Below the pieces are notes generated by a model that was not told where the DNA came from, searched no databases, and worked only from the letters and a program-made list of their open reading frames with translations. A stretch of 64,000 bases of DNA, from NCBI GenBank assembly GCA_029259655.1, contig JAJDET010000163.1:1-64000 (forward strand), read 5' to 3'. The position numbers and the translations under genes were made by a program. Positions 41,119 to 49,394 of the stretch are shown here, piece after piece (within the stretch, counting starts at the first letter, position 1; every line of letters starts with the position of its first letter). Source of the DNA: Planctomycetota bacterium (GTDB taxonomy: Bacteria > Planctomycetota > UBA1135 > GCA-002686595).

Positions 41119-41314
41119 GAAGCCCACGTCCGCCGGCGGGTACGACCCGGAGCATGTCGTCCGGACACGGGCCACGTGTCTCTACGTCGCCACGTTGCTC
41201 GGAGACTTTCTGGACGATCTGGTCGTCATCGGTGGCCTGGTTCCCTCTCTCATCATCGACCAGGGGTCCCTTCCACACGGCGCCGAGGCCCACGTCGGAA
41301 CGCCGGTTTCGTGA
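41111..41314 (+). pseudogene. N-terminal stub of an AbiEii-like nucleotidyltransferase
   Basis: A GTG at 41111 starts VAEKPTSAGGYDPEHVVRT, then ATLLGDFLDDLVVIGGLVPSL and a sequence ending AEAHVGT, the part of an AbiEii-like toxin just before its D-x-D motif. At about 41303 it switches to unrelated sequence and stops at 41314. No continuation is found, so the toxin is lost while its antitoxin-like gene upstream is intact. Confidence 0.75.
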
Positions 41315-41389
41315 GGCAGTTCCTGGCTCTGCTCTGATGGCGCCAGAGCTCCTCCTCGGAGCAGGTCGCCCACGGGAAGCCTCCGCTCA
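41303..41389 (-). pseudogene. start of a second gene downstream of the winged-helix gene, cut at the junction
   Basis: On the minus strand an ATG at 41389 overlaps the stop of the winged-helix gene (ATGA) and reads MSGGFPWATCSEEELWR, then RARNCLTKPAF before meeting the end of the truncated nucleotidyltransferase at about 41303. The same opening (SESFGWATCTEEELWRR) is found in the remnant at 49100, which supports it as real coding sequence. Confidence 0.5.
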
Positions 41390-41731
41390 TTCTCGCACCG
41401 GCTTCCCGCGGCGCCTGGGACGACGGCGGGTTCCGAACTCGTGCTCGCGGTCCTTGGACGGCATGCCCTCGTAGAAGACGCGGATCAGCTCCCGCAGTTT
41501 CCCCGTAGCCGGATGCTTGGGGTTGAAGGTGTAGATGCGGGTCTTGCCGACCAGCTTGGAGACCAGGAACCCGGCCGCCTCGAGCTTCTCGAGCTGACGC
41601 TGGACGAGGTTCTGGGCAAGGCCGAGGTCGCGGGCCGCACCGGTCGGATAGGCCTCGCCATGATGGAAGAGGTAGAGCAGGACCCGGGCCGCCGTACGGT
41701 TGCCGAGCAAGGTCCCCAGAGGGTCGTTCAT
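41387..41731 (-). CDS. small winged-helix DNA-binding protein
   Basis: The protein has 114 residues. A MarR/ArsR-like winged helix spans residues 8-65 (LLGNRTAARVLLYLFHHGE, GAARDLGLAQNLVQRQLEKL, AAGFLVSKLVGKTRIYTFNP). The tail is basic (TRRRPRRRGKP). Such solitary regulators usually head a two-gene toxin-antitoxin-like unit, and here the second gene is a stub. AT-rich DNA at 41745-41815 probably holds its promoter; the rest of 41732-41927 shows no gene. Confidence 0.8.
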   Translation of the reverse strand: MNDPLGTLLGNRTAARVLLYLFHHGEAYPTGAARDLGLAQNLVQRQLEKLEAAGFLVSKLVGKTRIYTFNPKHPATGKLRELIRVFYEGMPSKDREHEFGTRRRPRRRGKPVRE

Positions 41732-41927
41732 TGCTCGTCACTATCGACCTACTTCAAAGGTCACACAACCTATCTATGAGGTTACTTGACCTAGAATCAG
41801 GGTCATTATTGGTGCGCGGACTGTCCGCGAGGACCTGCAGGAACAGGACCAGAATCGCTCCAAGTGGGCCCATTTCGGCCCGCAATCGGACCAAATGAGC
41901 TCGAAACGGGCCGAGAGCGGCCGAGCT

Positions 41928-42881
41928 TCACTCCATCCGCGCCCCGAGGAACCCCGCCACCGCCTCCACCGCTCCCCGCAGGTGTTCCACCGATGGCCGG
42001 ATGTACCCCTGGGTCACGTCGTCCGCCGCCGGCAGCGCGTGGTTCATGAGCACCTTCAGGTCGAGCGGGTGGACCCGCGCCTCGTGCGCCGCGGAGGCGA
42101 AGGTGTCGCGCAGGCGGTGCGGGGACGGGAGCCAGCGGACCTTGCGGCCGTCGATGGTGCGCTGCTCCTTTGCCTCGACCACGTGCGTCACGCGACCGGC
42201 TCGGTCGCGCGAGGGGAACACCCAGCCGCCATCGCCCTCCTCGCCTGGGAAGAGCAGCGCGTTCTCCGCGCGACGTCGCGCCAGGAGCTCGCGCACGAAC
42301 CCGCTCACCGGGACCGTGAACGCGCGGTCCTCACCGCCCTTCGGACGCGGGCGGTGAAGCGTCGCCGCGTCGAGGTCCGCGTGCTCGAAGCGCACCGTCC
42401 GCGCGTCGAGGCTGCGCAGCCCCGTGAACAGCAGGAAGAGCTGCAGGTCGCGGCGCACCGGGTTGCGCAGCGCCTCGACCCGCCTCCGCCACGCCGGGAG
42501 CTCCTCCCACGGAATCGGCTCACGCCTCCGCCGCACGCGGTTGAACGTCACCGCCACCACCGGGTTCACCGGCGAGAGCTCCTCGAAGCGTCGCGCCGCC
42601 GTGTTGTAGACGGCCCGGAACTGCTGCATCACGCGGTTCGCGACGTACGGACCGCGGTGGTCCGTCAGATCCTCGTGCCGCAACGCGCACTCGTTGCGCG
42701 AGATCGAGCCGAGGGGCCGGCCGAGCCAGTCCCCGAGGTGCCGCGACGTCTCCTCCGCGAGCCCCTCGATCGACCGCGCCGAGCAGCGCTTCGCCCGCAT
42801 CGCCCGCAGGTGCAGGCCGACAGCGTCCGCGAACGTCAGCGCGGTCCCCGGGGCATCGTCGGTCTCGGGCAAGGTCCCCAC
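41928..42881 (-). CDS. tyrosine recombinase/integrase
   Basis: The protein has 317 residues. The SAM-like N-terminal domain (about 15-105) precedes the catalytic domain. Catalytic residues are visible as R156 (TGLRSLDA), a Lys near 181, H255-x-x-R258 (PHRLRDTF), H281 (MNHALPAADD) and Y293 (TQGYIRPS). It belongs to the phage/ICE integrase superfamily and could have moved part of the 38-49 kb region. A short remnant of the same coding sequence is present at 48615. It stands far (about 4.3 kb) from the tRNA-Arg gene. Confidence 0.9.
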   Translation of the reverse strand: MGTLPETDDAPGTALTFADAVGLHLRAMRAKRCSARSIEGLAEETSRHLGDWLGRPLGSISRNECALRHEDLTDHRGPYVANRVMQQFRAVYNTAARRFEELSPVNPVVAVTFNRVRRRREPIPWEELPAWRRRVEALRNPVRRDLQLFLLFTGLRSLDARTVRFEHADLDAATLHRPRPKGGEDRAFTVPVSGFVRELLARRRAENALLFPGEEGDGGWVFPSRDRAGRVTHVVEAKEQRTIDGRKVRWLPSPHRLRDTFASAAHEARVHPLDLKVLMNHALPAADDVTQGYIRPSVEHLRGAVEAVAGFLGARME

Positions 42882-43154
42882 CGACCCGAGACGACCGAGC
42901 CCTCGAACGGTTTCGCGAAGACGTCAGCGCTCGATGTCCCGGAACACCGGTCGAGGCTCAGATCGAGCTCGACCTCGACCCGGAATCCTGTCGGCCTCCT
43001 CGTCCCGTTCGCGTTGGCCCTCACGTCACCCGGACCCGGCCGGTCCGGCACGCGGAGTACCGGCCCCCAAGGGCCCCCGGAAGACCTGCCTGCGCGGGCG
43101 CTTCCGGGCATCCGCCGAACGCAGGCCACGAGAACGAGAATCGAGGCACATCTC

Positions 43155-44435
43155 ATGAACAGATTCACCCTTCCCGCCGGCGCGTTTGCGCTCGGCACGA
43201 TCGTCGCCGCGCTCGGCTTCCGTCCCGCGCCTGTTCCCCTGGCGTCCGGGGCGCCGTGCGGCGGCCCATTCACCATCGACGCGCTCCCCTGCACGATCAA
43301 CGAGCCGGGGCTCTACTGCGTCACCGACAACCTGAACGGGACCGCGAACGAGAACGGGATCACCGTCAACGCGAGCGGAGTCGTGATCGATCTCCAGGGC
43401 TACCAGTTGTCCGGGAACGGAGGGTTGGTGGGCATCGTCAGCAACTCCAACGAGATCACGGTGAGAAATGGGGGCCTCATCGACTGGGCGAACGAGGCGA
43501 TCCTCCTTCAGGGATTTCGCAACTGCGTGGAGAACGTGGTGGCGACCGAATGCGGATCCATCACCCTCGGCGAATTCGGCCGCGTCGAGCGGTCCCGCTC
43601 CGACTTCGGGACGGGCCCGACCGGGTTCGACCTCGGCGCGTACTCCGTGGCCCGCGACAGCCGAGCCAACAGTGGTGCCACAGACGGCTTCAACGTGGGG
43701 GATTGCGTCGAGATCGAGCGCTGCTCGTCCGAGGACAATTCCGGGACGCAGTTCCGGCTGGGTGACAGCTGTCACATCGTCGACAGCATCGCCGATTCGG
43801 GCAGCATCGGGATCGAGGCGGGCAACGACGCCCACGTGGAAGGGTGCAGCATCGACAGTGTGAACAACCTGGGGATCGAGTGTCAGTCCCGCGGCACGGT
43901 CGTCGACTGCAAGCTGCAGGGCCCCTCGGACGGCATCGGGATCCTGGTGGGAATCGACGGCCGCGTCCGCGGTTGCACGGCCCAGGACTGGGACACGGGC
44001 ATCCGGCTCGGGCACGGCTCCACGGCGACCGAGTGCACGGCGAGGAGGAGCGAGAGCGACGGGTTCACCTCGCCCTCGGATCCGCTCCTGACGGGACCCT
44101 TCCGACTGGAAAACTGTCTCGCCGAGGACTGCTTCCGGAACGGGATCGTGGCCCCCGGGGGCTCGCGGATCGCCTACTCGCGGAGCCAGGGAAACGTCCT
44201 GGCCGGTATCCGCATCGAAGGCGACGCGGCGCGGATCGAGTCCAACGAGCTCGAGGACAACGGCACGGGAATCGAGATCGTCGGCCAGGACAACCTCATC
44301 ATCCGCAACTCGTTCGCCGGGAACGCCACGGCCTACGTGATCCCGTACAACAACACGCGGGGCCCGTTCCTGACCTCGAACAGCTGGATCACGAGCACCA
44401 ACCCCTGGGCGAACTTCAAGCTGACGTTCCCCTGA
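43155..44435 (+). CDS. secreted right-handed parallel beta-helix protein
   Basis: The ATG at 43155 gives 426 residues with a signal peptide (LPAGAFALGTIVAALGF). The mature protein begins with GPFTIDALPCTINEPGLYCV, the entry phrase common in planctomycete-type secreted beta-helix proteins. About a dozen coils of the pectate-lyase/NosD type follow (IVSNSNEITVRNGGLIDW, GIEIVGQDNLIIRNSF). It has many Cys in coil turns. Enzyme activity cannot be inferred. Confidence 0.85.
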   Translation: MNRFTLPAGAFALGTIVAALGFRPAPVPLASGAPCGGPFTIDALPCTINEPGLYCVTDNLNGTANENGITVNASGVVIDLQGYQLSGNGGLVGIVSNSNEITVRNGGLIDWANEAILLQGFRNCVENVVATECGSITLGEFGRVERSRSDFGTGPTGFDLGAYSVARDSRANSGATDGFNVGDCVEIERCSSEDNSGTQFRLGDSCHIVDSIADSGSIGIEAGNDAHVEGCSIDSVNNLGIECQSRGTVVDCKLQGPSDGIGILVGIDGRVRGCTAQDWDTGIRLGHGSTATECTARRSESDGFTSPSDPLLTGPFRLENCLAEDCFRNGIVAPGGSRIAYSRSQGNVLAGIRIEGDAARIESNELEDNGTGIEIVGQDNLIIRNSFAGNATAYVIPYNNTRGPFLTSNSWITSTNPWANFKLTFP

Positions 44436-44455
44436 GGAGCAGCGGGTAGCGTCGG

Positions 44456-45826
44456 CTAGCCGGACCCACAAGGTGGGCTGGCGCCCACCAGCTCGGCCAG
44501 GTACAGCGGACACGAACGCAACCGATAGGACAGGACCCGGCCGTCGTTCAGCTTGGCTCGCAGGTTCTCCAGTCCGCCCGGCGCCGAGGAGAGACGAACA
44601 CCCAGGTCGACCTCCGCCTCGAGAAGGTACTGGTGCAACGACTTCAGCGATCCCGCCACACCGGCCTTCACCTCGACCGGGATCACGCCCTCCGGGGACG
44701 GGACCAGGTAGTCGACCTCGGCGTTCGAACTAGAGCCTCCCTCCCTCGTCCAGAAGCTGAGAGCCCTCGCCCGATCAGGATGCGCCGCCAGGAGCTGGAC
44801 ACCGACGAAAGCCTCGGCGATCCGACCGTCGAGGATCGACTCGACCGGCTTTCCGGCGAGGTGCTCGGGACGGACATCCAGCTCCGACAAGGCGAGTCCG
44901 ATGTCGAGAGGAAGCAGCTTGCGCGCGGCACGAGCTCGAGGAACGAGGGGCAACGTCCGCGCTGCAGTCGGCGTCGCGCGATAGAGGACCATGGCTTGCT
45001 CCAGGAGCTCGAGCGCCTTCGCCACGGGCTTGTCCTTCTCCCCGGATGCCAGCTGGCGGATCTTGAAGCGCGATCCGTAGTGCGCCGGAGCCGCGGCGAG
45101 GACGGTCTCGAGATGACGGGTTCCACCGGGGATCCGGTACTTCAGGAGGTCTTCTGCATAGGCCTGGCGCAGAGCGCCGTGAACCGCACCCACCTCGACC
45201 GCGCTCTTCGTGGAAGCCCAGACGTCGACGGCCTCGGGCAAGCCGCCGACCAGCAGGAACTCCCGCAGTCGCTCCATGCCGAGCTCGTGAAGGCTCGACT
45301 CGACTCCCTCGTTCGAATCGAAGGCCTGCTCGAGGTCCTCCGCCAGGCGCCCATCGTCTGCCGCTCGCAGGAACTCGAGGAACGTGAGCGGTTCGAGACG
45401 CAGGAACTCGACGCGTCCGACCGGGAACGGGAGCGGTTCGTCTCGCAACCGGACCTCGAGCAGGGAGCCCGCAGCGACGACGGCCAGATCCGGTCGATCC
45501 TCGTAGAAGAACCGCAGCCACTTCAGAGCGTCGGGATGCTCCTGGATCTCGTCGAGGAACAGGAGGGCGCCGTCCGGGATCGACTTCAGGTTGGCCCGCG
45601 TCTCCAGACGCCGGAGCAGTTCCTCCGCCGATCGACACGTCCGCACCAGCGAGAGATCGTCGTGGCGTTCCAGGTTGAGCTCGAGGAACAACGACGACCC
45701 TTCCCCCAAGCGCCGGACTGCGGTCGTCTTTCCGGTCTGCCGGGCTCCCCGCAGGATCAGCGGCTTGCGCCGCGGATGCGCGAACCAGGTGCGCAATCGG
45801 TCGTCTGCGGTGCGGGGGAAGGTCAT
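44456..45826 (-). CDS. AAA_14/DUF4143 ATPase (second of three)
   Basis: The ATG at 45826 is preferred to an upstream in-frame ATG at 45904 that would add a Cys-rich, unlikely leader. The protein has 456 residues. Walker A is RGARQTGKTTAVRR near 27 and Walker B is ALLFLDEIQEHPDALKW near 87, followed by the sensor VVAAGSLLEV. The DUF4143 domain contains LLVGGLPEAVDV, then NAEVDYLVPSPEGVIPVEVK near the C-terminus. It differs enough from the other two ATPases to be a separate acquisition, not a recent copy. Confidence 0.87.
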   Translation of the reverse strand: MTFPRTADDRLRTWFAHPRRKPLILRGARQTGKTTAVRRLGEGSSLFLELNLERHDDLSLVRTCRSAEELLRRLETRANLKSIPDGALLFLDEIQEHPDALKWLRFFYEDRPDLAVVAAGSLLEVRLRDEPLPFPVGRVEFLRLEPLTFLEFLRAADDGRLAEDLEQAFDSNEGVESSLHELGMERLREFLLVGGLPEAVDVWASTKSAVEVGAVHGALRQAYAEDLLKYRIPGGTRHLETVLAAAPAHYGSRFKIRQLASGEKDKPVAKALELLEQAMVLYRATPTAARTLPLVPRARAARKLLPLDIGLALSELDVRPEHLAGKPVESILDGRIAEAFVGVQLLAAHPDRARALSFWTREGGSSSNAEVDYLVPSPEGVIPVEVKAGVAGSLKSLHQYLLEAEVDLGVRLSSAPGGLENLRAKLNDGRVLSYRLRSCPLYLAELVGASPPCGSG

Positions 45827-45949
45827 GTCCTGGCGGGGCCCCGGGGAGAGGGTCAAGTATCCGAAACACCATAGTTTTTCGTCATATATCCGGCAAAAAC
45901 ACAAGGGTGTTTCTGCCCTGACGGTTCCTCGAGCACCCTGGGGACGGGT

Positions 45950-46329
45950 GTATGGCGGGTTCCTCGTCGAGTGGAAGGCCTCCGGGGACGCCGCGGCCGT
46001 GGGGTCGGCCGTGAAGCGACTGCGTCGAGTTCAGGAGGATCCGGGACGGAAGGCCAAGGGCGTCCTCGCCGTGCCCTACATGGGCGAAGCCGGGCAGCGC
46101 GTGTGCAAGGAAGGTGGGATCGTGCAGGGCCTCCCGTGTGTCCATCCCGTGCAGGTCTGGCTCGACCTCCAAGGCCAACAAGGAGAGAGCTCGGGAGGCC
46201 GCGGACTTCCTGCGGAAGAAGCTCCTGCGTGGAGGAAGAAGCGTGCCTGAGAAGCCCACGTCCGCCGGCGGCGCGAACCTGGCCGCGGACATCTCCGGCT
46301 TCGTGAGGGCGTTCATGGATTCCCTCTGA
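45950..46329 (+). pseudogene. doubly deleted copy of the AbiEi/AbiEii-like pair at 40.1-41.3 kb
   Basis: From 45960 the sequence matches the antitoxin gene from its VQWKPSGDAAAVG phrase (here VEWKASGDAAAVG) through GEAGQRVCKEGGI. It then jumps directly to QGLPCVHPVQVWLDLQG near the end of that gene, with about 590 bases missing. A frameshift follows in the AACAAGGAGAG stretch. It then reads into the toxin start (PEKPTSAGG) and jumps again to LAADISGFVRAFMDSL and a stop at 46329, which looks like the genuine C-terminus of the toxin missing from the first locus. Confidence 0.78.
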
Positions 46330-46342
46330 TCCCATACCTGTC

Positions 46343-47002
46343 ATGCCCGCCCTTCGACTCGTCTGCCTGAGCGACACGCACAACTTCCTCGATCAGCTCG
46401 ACGTCCCCGACGGCGACGTGTTGCTCCACGCTGGAGACTTCACGGGAGCGGGAACGGTGGGCGAAGTCGAGGCCTTCGGATGCTCCCTGGCCGAGCTTCC
46501 TCACCGCGACAAGGTCGTGGTCGCCGGGAACCACGACTTCCTGTTCGAGCGGGAACCGGAACGCGCCCGGGAGCTGCTCGGCGACGTGACCTACCTCCAG
46601 GACTCGGGCACGCGGATCGGAGACCTCCAGGTCTGGGGCGCGCCCTGGCAGCCGTGGTTCCACGACTGGGCGTTCAACCTGCCGCGCGGTGCATCGATCG
46701 CCGAGAAGTGGGAGCTCGTACCGGACTCGGTGGACGTGCTCGTCACGCACGGCCCCCCCATGGGGATCCTGGACCGATGCGCCGACGGGCAACGCGTCGG
46801 GTGCGAGGAGCTCGAGATCGCCAGAGCGCGAATCCGGCCCCGCCTGCACCTCTTCGGACACATCCACGAGGCCTACGGGACGCACGAAGAGGACGGGATC
46901 CTCTCGGTGAACGGCTGCAACTGCGACCTGCGCTATCGACCCGTGAATCCCGCGATCGTGATCGACTGGGACGGGGAAGAGCTGCACCTCGTCCGGCCCT
47001 GA
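46343..47002 (+). CDS. calcineurin-like metallophosphoesterase (MPPED-like)
   Basis: The protein has 219 residues with all metal-site motifs in order: LSDTHNF (D-x-H), LLHAGDFTG, VVAGNHDF, VLVTHGPPMG and LFGHIHEAYG. It is a cytoplasmic metallophosphoesterase of the class III/MPPED type; the substrate (cyclic nucleotide, nucleic acid or other phosphoester) is not defined by sequence. It starts 13 bases after the AbiE remnant and is intact. Confidence 0.92.
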   Translation: MPALRLVCLSDTHNFLDQLDVPDGDVLLHAGDFTGAGTVGEVEAFGCSLAELPHRDKVVVAGNHDFLFEREPERARELLGDVTYLQDSGTRIGDLQVWGAPWQPWFHDWAFNLPRGASIAEKWELVPDSVDVLVTHGPPMGILDRCADGQRVGCEELEIARARIRPRLHLFGHIHEAYGTHEEDGILSVNGCNCDLRYRPVNPAIVIDWDGEELHLVRP

Positions 47003-47417
47003 GGGCTCGCCGACCTGGATCGCTCCGTGCGTTGGGTCAGGCCATCCGCCTCCCGCCCCTCGAGTGGAGACGGGAATCGCAACCGCGGAGGAGGGGTCCT
47101 TCCGGCACTGGCAGCGGGCCCCGAATGGGCAGAAACACCATGATTTTCGCCCAAGAGAGACAGAAACACGTGGTTACTCGGAGGAATTGGCCCGTTTCGG
47201 CCGTTTTGGACCGCCCGATTGGCGTTCCGTGGGGCGGGGCCGAGGAGGGGTCCGTGATCCGCTGAGGGAGGACTACGGGCCTGGAGCAAATGGGCACGGG
47301 AACGGCCCATTCCTGCTCCCAACTGAGCAGAAACAGAGCGGTTCTTGTCCAAATCGCGGCTGCTAGCCTTCCAATCCGAGCGCCCGGCGAACGCCCTTCG
47401 TCCTCTTCTTGCTCGTG
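47003..47417. other. gene-free interval with AGAAACA-type short repeats
   Basis: I see no gene here. Short similar strings recur: GGGCAGAAACACCATGATTT, GACAGAAACACGTGG and GAGCAGAAACAGAGC, along with several GGCCCATTTC-like words also found near 41870 and 49290. These look like debris shared by several module borders in this region. Confidence 0.4.
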
Positions 47418-47440
47418 GGTAAATTACCGGGTATTTTACC
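47418..47440. promoter_or_regulatory. tandem palindromic boxes at the start of the third DUF4143 gene
   Basis: GGTAAATTACC (47418-47428) is a near-perfect palindrome, immediately followed by the related GGTATTTTACC (47430-47440), three bases before the ATG at 47444. The position suggests an operator that would block translation or transcription start. Confidence 0.5.
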
Positions 47441-47443
47441 TGC

Positions 47444-48601
47444 ATGTTTGGGCGAGCCCTGGCCCCCGCGATCCGGAGCTCGAAGCGGAGCCTGCTCCTG
47501 CTCGGCCCGCTCCAGGTCGGCAAGTCGACGCTCCTCGCGTCGATGGAGCCCGACCTGACCCTGAACCTCGCCCACCCCGCGACCTTCCGGGAATACATCT
47601 CTCGGCCCGAGCGACTCGAGCGTGAGCTGGCGGCCACGGGCGACTCACCGACGACGGTCTTCATCGACGAGATCCAGAAGGTGCCGGCCCTGCTCGACCT
47701 GATTCAGGTCCTGATCGACGAGCACCCGCGTCGCCATCGTTTCCTCCTGTCGGGATCGAGCGCACGCAAGCTGCGTCGAGGTCAGGCGAACCTCCTGCCC
47801 GGACGCATCCATCTGCATCACCTCCATCCTCTTCTCGCGTGCGAGATGGGATCGAAGTTCGATCTCGACACCGCTCTGGCCGTGGGCAGCCTGCCCGGGA
47901 TCCTCGCCGAGTCCGATCCGGACGAGCGTGCTGCGGACCTCCGCGCCTACGCCGACGTCTACCTGCGCGAGGAGATCCAGGCGGAGTCGCTGGTGAGGGA
48001 CATCGGCGGCTACGCGCGGTTGCTCGACCTGGTGGCAGCTGCGTCGGGGACGATCCTCAACGTCAACAAGCTCTGCAACGACGCGCAGATTCGGTACGAG
48101 ACGGCGCGGCGCTACGTGGAGATCCTCGAGGACACGCTCGTGGCCTTCAGGATTCCCGCATGGAGCGGCTCGTCGCGGTCCGCGCTCGTGGCACACCCGA
48201 GGATCTACCTCTTCGATCTCGGCGTACGGAACGCCTTGCTCCGCAGGCCTCTCGATCGTCCGCTCGACGACGAACGCGGCCTGCTCCTCGAGCACCTGAT
48301 CGCTTACGAGCTCCATCGGCGCCAGGGCGGACTCTGGCCCGAGCTCGAGCTCTTCTACTACCGAACGAAGCACGGCCTGGAGGTCGACTTCCTCGCACGC
48401 ATCGGCCGCGAGGTCTGGGCCATCGAGGTGAAGAGCTCGCGCAACGTGTCTCCTTCGATGCTGACCGGACTGCGGAGAGTCGGCGACCAGGTCAGCGGAG
48501 TGAAGAGGCGGATTCTCCTGTTCCTCGGTGCACGCCCGCAGTCGATCGACGGTATCGAGGTACTCCCGATCGAGGACTTCCTCGAGACACTGCCCGCGTG
48601 A
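47444..48601 (+). CDS. AAA_14/DUF4143 ATPase (third of three)
   Basis: The protein has 385 residues. Walker A is LLGPLQVGKSTLLAS near 19 and Walker B is TTVFIDEIQKVPALLD near 67, with sensor LLSGSSARKLRRG near 100. DUF4143 features are ADVYLREEIQAESLV, the winged-helix-like NVNKLCNDAQIRYETARRYV, and the nuclease-like KHGLEVDFLARIGREVWAIEVK near 310. It is intact, and its start is controlled by two palindromic boxes. Molecular role unknown. Confidence 0.88.
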   Translation: MFGRALAPAIRSSKRSLLLLGPLQVGKSTLLASMEPDLTLNLAHPATFREYISRPERLERELAATGDSPTTVFIDEIQKVPALLDLIQVLIDEHPRRHRFLLSGSSARKLRRGQANLLPGRIHLHHLHPLLACEMGSKFDLDTALAVGSLPGILAESDPDERAADLRAYADVYLREEIQAESLVRDIGGYARLLDLVAAASGTILNVNKLCNDAQIRYETARRYVEILEDTLVAFRIPAWSGSSRSALVAHPRIYLFDLGVRNALLRRPLDRPLDDERGLLLEHLIAYELHRRQGGLWPELELFYYRTKHGLEVDFLARIGREVWAIEVKSSRNVSPSMLTGLRRVGDQVSGVKRRILLFLGARPQSIDGIEVLPIEDFLETLPA

Positions 48602-48614
48602 GGCCTGGATCACG

Positions 48615-48675
48615 TCGGATTGACCAGGGCCTCGTGCGCCGCGGAGACGAGGGTGTCGCGCAGGCGGTGCAAAGC
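48615..48675 (-). pseudogene. scar of an integrase gene
   Basis: On the minus strand the sequence reads LHRLRDTLVSAAHEALVNP, matching HRLRDTFASAAHEARVHP of the integrase at 41928-42881, including the catalytic H-x-x-R. At DNA level the stretch CTCGTGCGCCGCGGAG...GGTGTCGCGCAGGCGGTGC is almost identical in both places. Only about 60 bases remain. Confidence 0.75.
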
Positions 48676-48688
48676 GGCGGGCCGGGCC

Positions 48689-49039
48689 TCAGGTCGCCTC
48701 GGCGCGCAGCATCGTCAGGACCATCTTGAACCGGCTCGTCGCGCGCACCGCGTGCGGCACGTGGCCCGGCATCAGGACGACCTGACCTGCGCTCAGCCTC
48801 ACGGCCTTGCCGCCGATCACGAACTCGCCCTCGCCGTCGATCAGCTGCACCAACGCGTCGAACGGGGCGGTGTGCTCGCTCAGCTCCTCGCCCTCGGCGA
48901 AGGCGAAGAGCGTCACCGTGCCCGCCGCGTTCTTCACGAGCACGCGGCTCACGACCGACCCGTCGGCGTAGTCCACGAGCTGGGCCAGACCCTGTGCCTC
49001 GGCGGGAGCGAGACCGGCGCTTTGCTTGTTCGCAGTCAT
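48689..49039 (-). CDS. small cupin-domain protein
   Basis: From the ATG at 49039 the protein has 116 residues forming a single cupin barrel: LFAFAEGEELSEHTAPFDALVQLIDGEGEF and VLMPGHVPHAVRA, with one clear metal-type His in the first motif and two in the second. Such proteins act as sensors, isomerases or dioxygenase-like enzymes; none can be chosen here. It lies between an integrase scar and a winged-helix scar but is itself intact. Confidence 0.85.
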   Translation of the reverse strand: MTANKQSAGLAPAEAQGLAQLVDYADGSVVSRVLVKNAAGTVTLFAFAEGEELSEHTAPFDALVQLIDGEGEFVIGGKAVRLSAGQVVLMPGHVPHAVRATSRFKMVLTMLRAEAT

Positions 49040-49087
49040 GGGCGAGAGGATACCGAGCGCACCTCGAATCGATCGGTGGGAGGCCAC

Positions 49088-49210
49088 GCGGCGCCAGAGC
49101 TCCTCCTCGGTGCACGTCGCCCATCCGAAGCTCTCGCTCACTCCTCCCTCACCGGCTTTCCCGGCCGCCGTGCGATTGCCGAGCAGGGCTTCCAGGGGGA
49201 CCTCCACGCA
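49088..49210 (-). pseudogene. deleted copy of the winged-helix gene and its partner start
   Basis: The DNA matches 41338-41405 (GCGCCAGAGCTCCTCCTCGG...) and then jumps to match 41690-41725 (GATTGCCGAGCA versus GGTTGCCGAGCA). The middle of the winged-helix gene is gone; what remains reads ALLGNRTAAGKAG and then SESFGWATCTEEELWRR. A loosely similar flank (CCAGAATCGCTC...GCCCATTTC) occurs next to both copies. Confidence 0.72.
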
Positions 49211-49359
49211 ATCCTCGCGGCCCCGCACCGGAAAGATCGCCAATCAACCTCGTTTGGCCCAAAGTCGGCCCAGAATCGCTCGAAACGAGCCCATTTCAGA
49301 ACAAGAGCGCCTACCCCATCCGTCCCATCGAAGGGGGCCGTTTCAGCTTCCTTGGGGCC

Positions 49360-49379
49360 TTGACAATAATTTTTGTCAA
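49360..49379. promoter_or_regulatory. palindromic operator/promoter of the ArsR-SRPBCC operon
   Basis: TTGACAA-TAATTT-TTGTCAA is a perfect 7-base inverted repeat 15 bases upstream of the GTG start. ArsR-family repressors typically bind such AT-rich dyads overlapping their own promoter. Confidence 0.6.
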
Positions 49380-49394
49380 TGCTCTCATCCCTCC

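Noticed and set aside
41895-43154. A long upstream extension of the beta-helix protein
   Set aside because: The extension is antisense to the integrase. The signal peptide begins at the ATG at 43155.
47003-47443. A gene between the metallophosphoesterase and the third ATPase
   Set aside because: Open frames there are short, change frame across similar AGAAACA words and show no domain or ribosome site.
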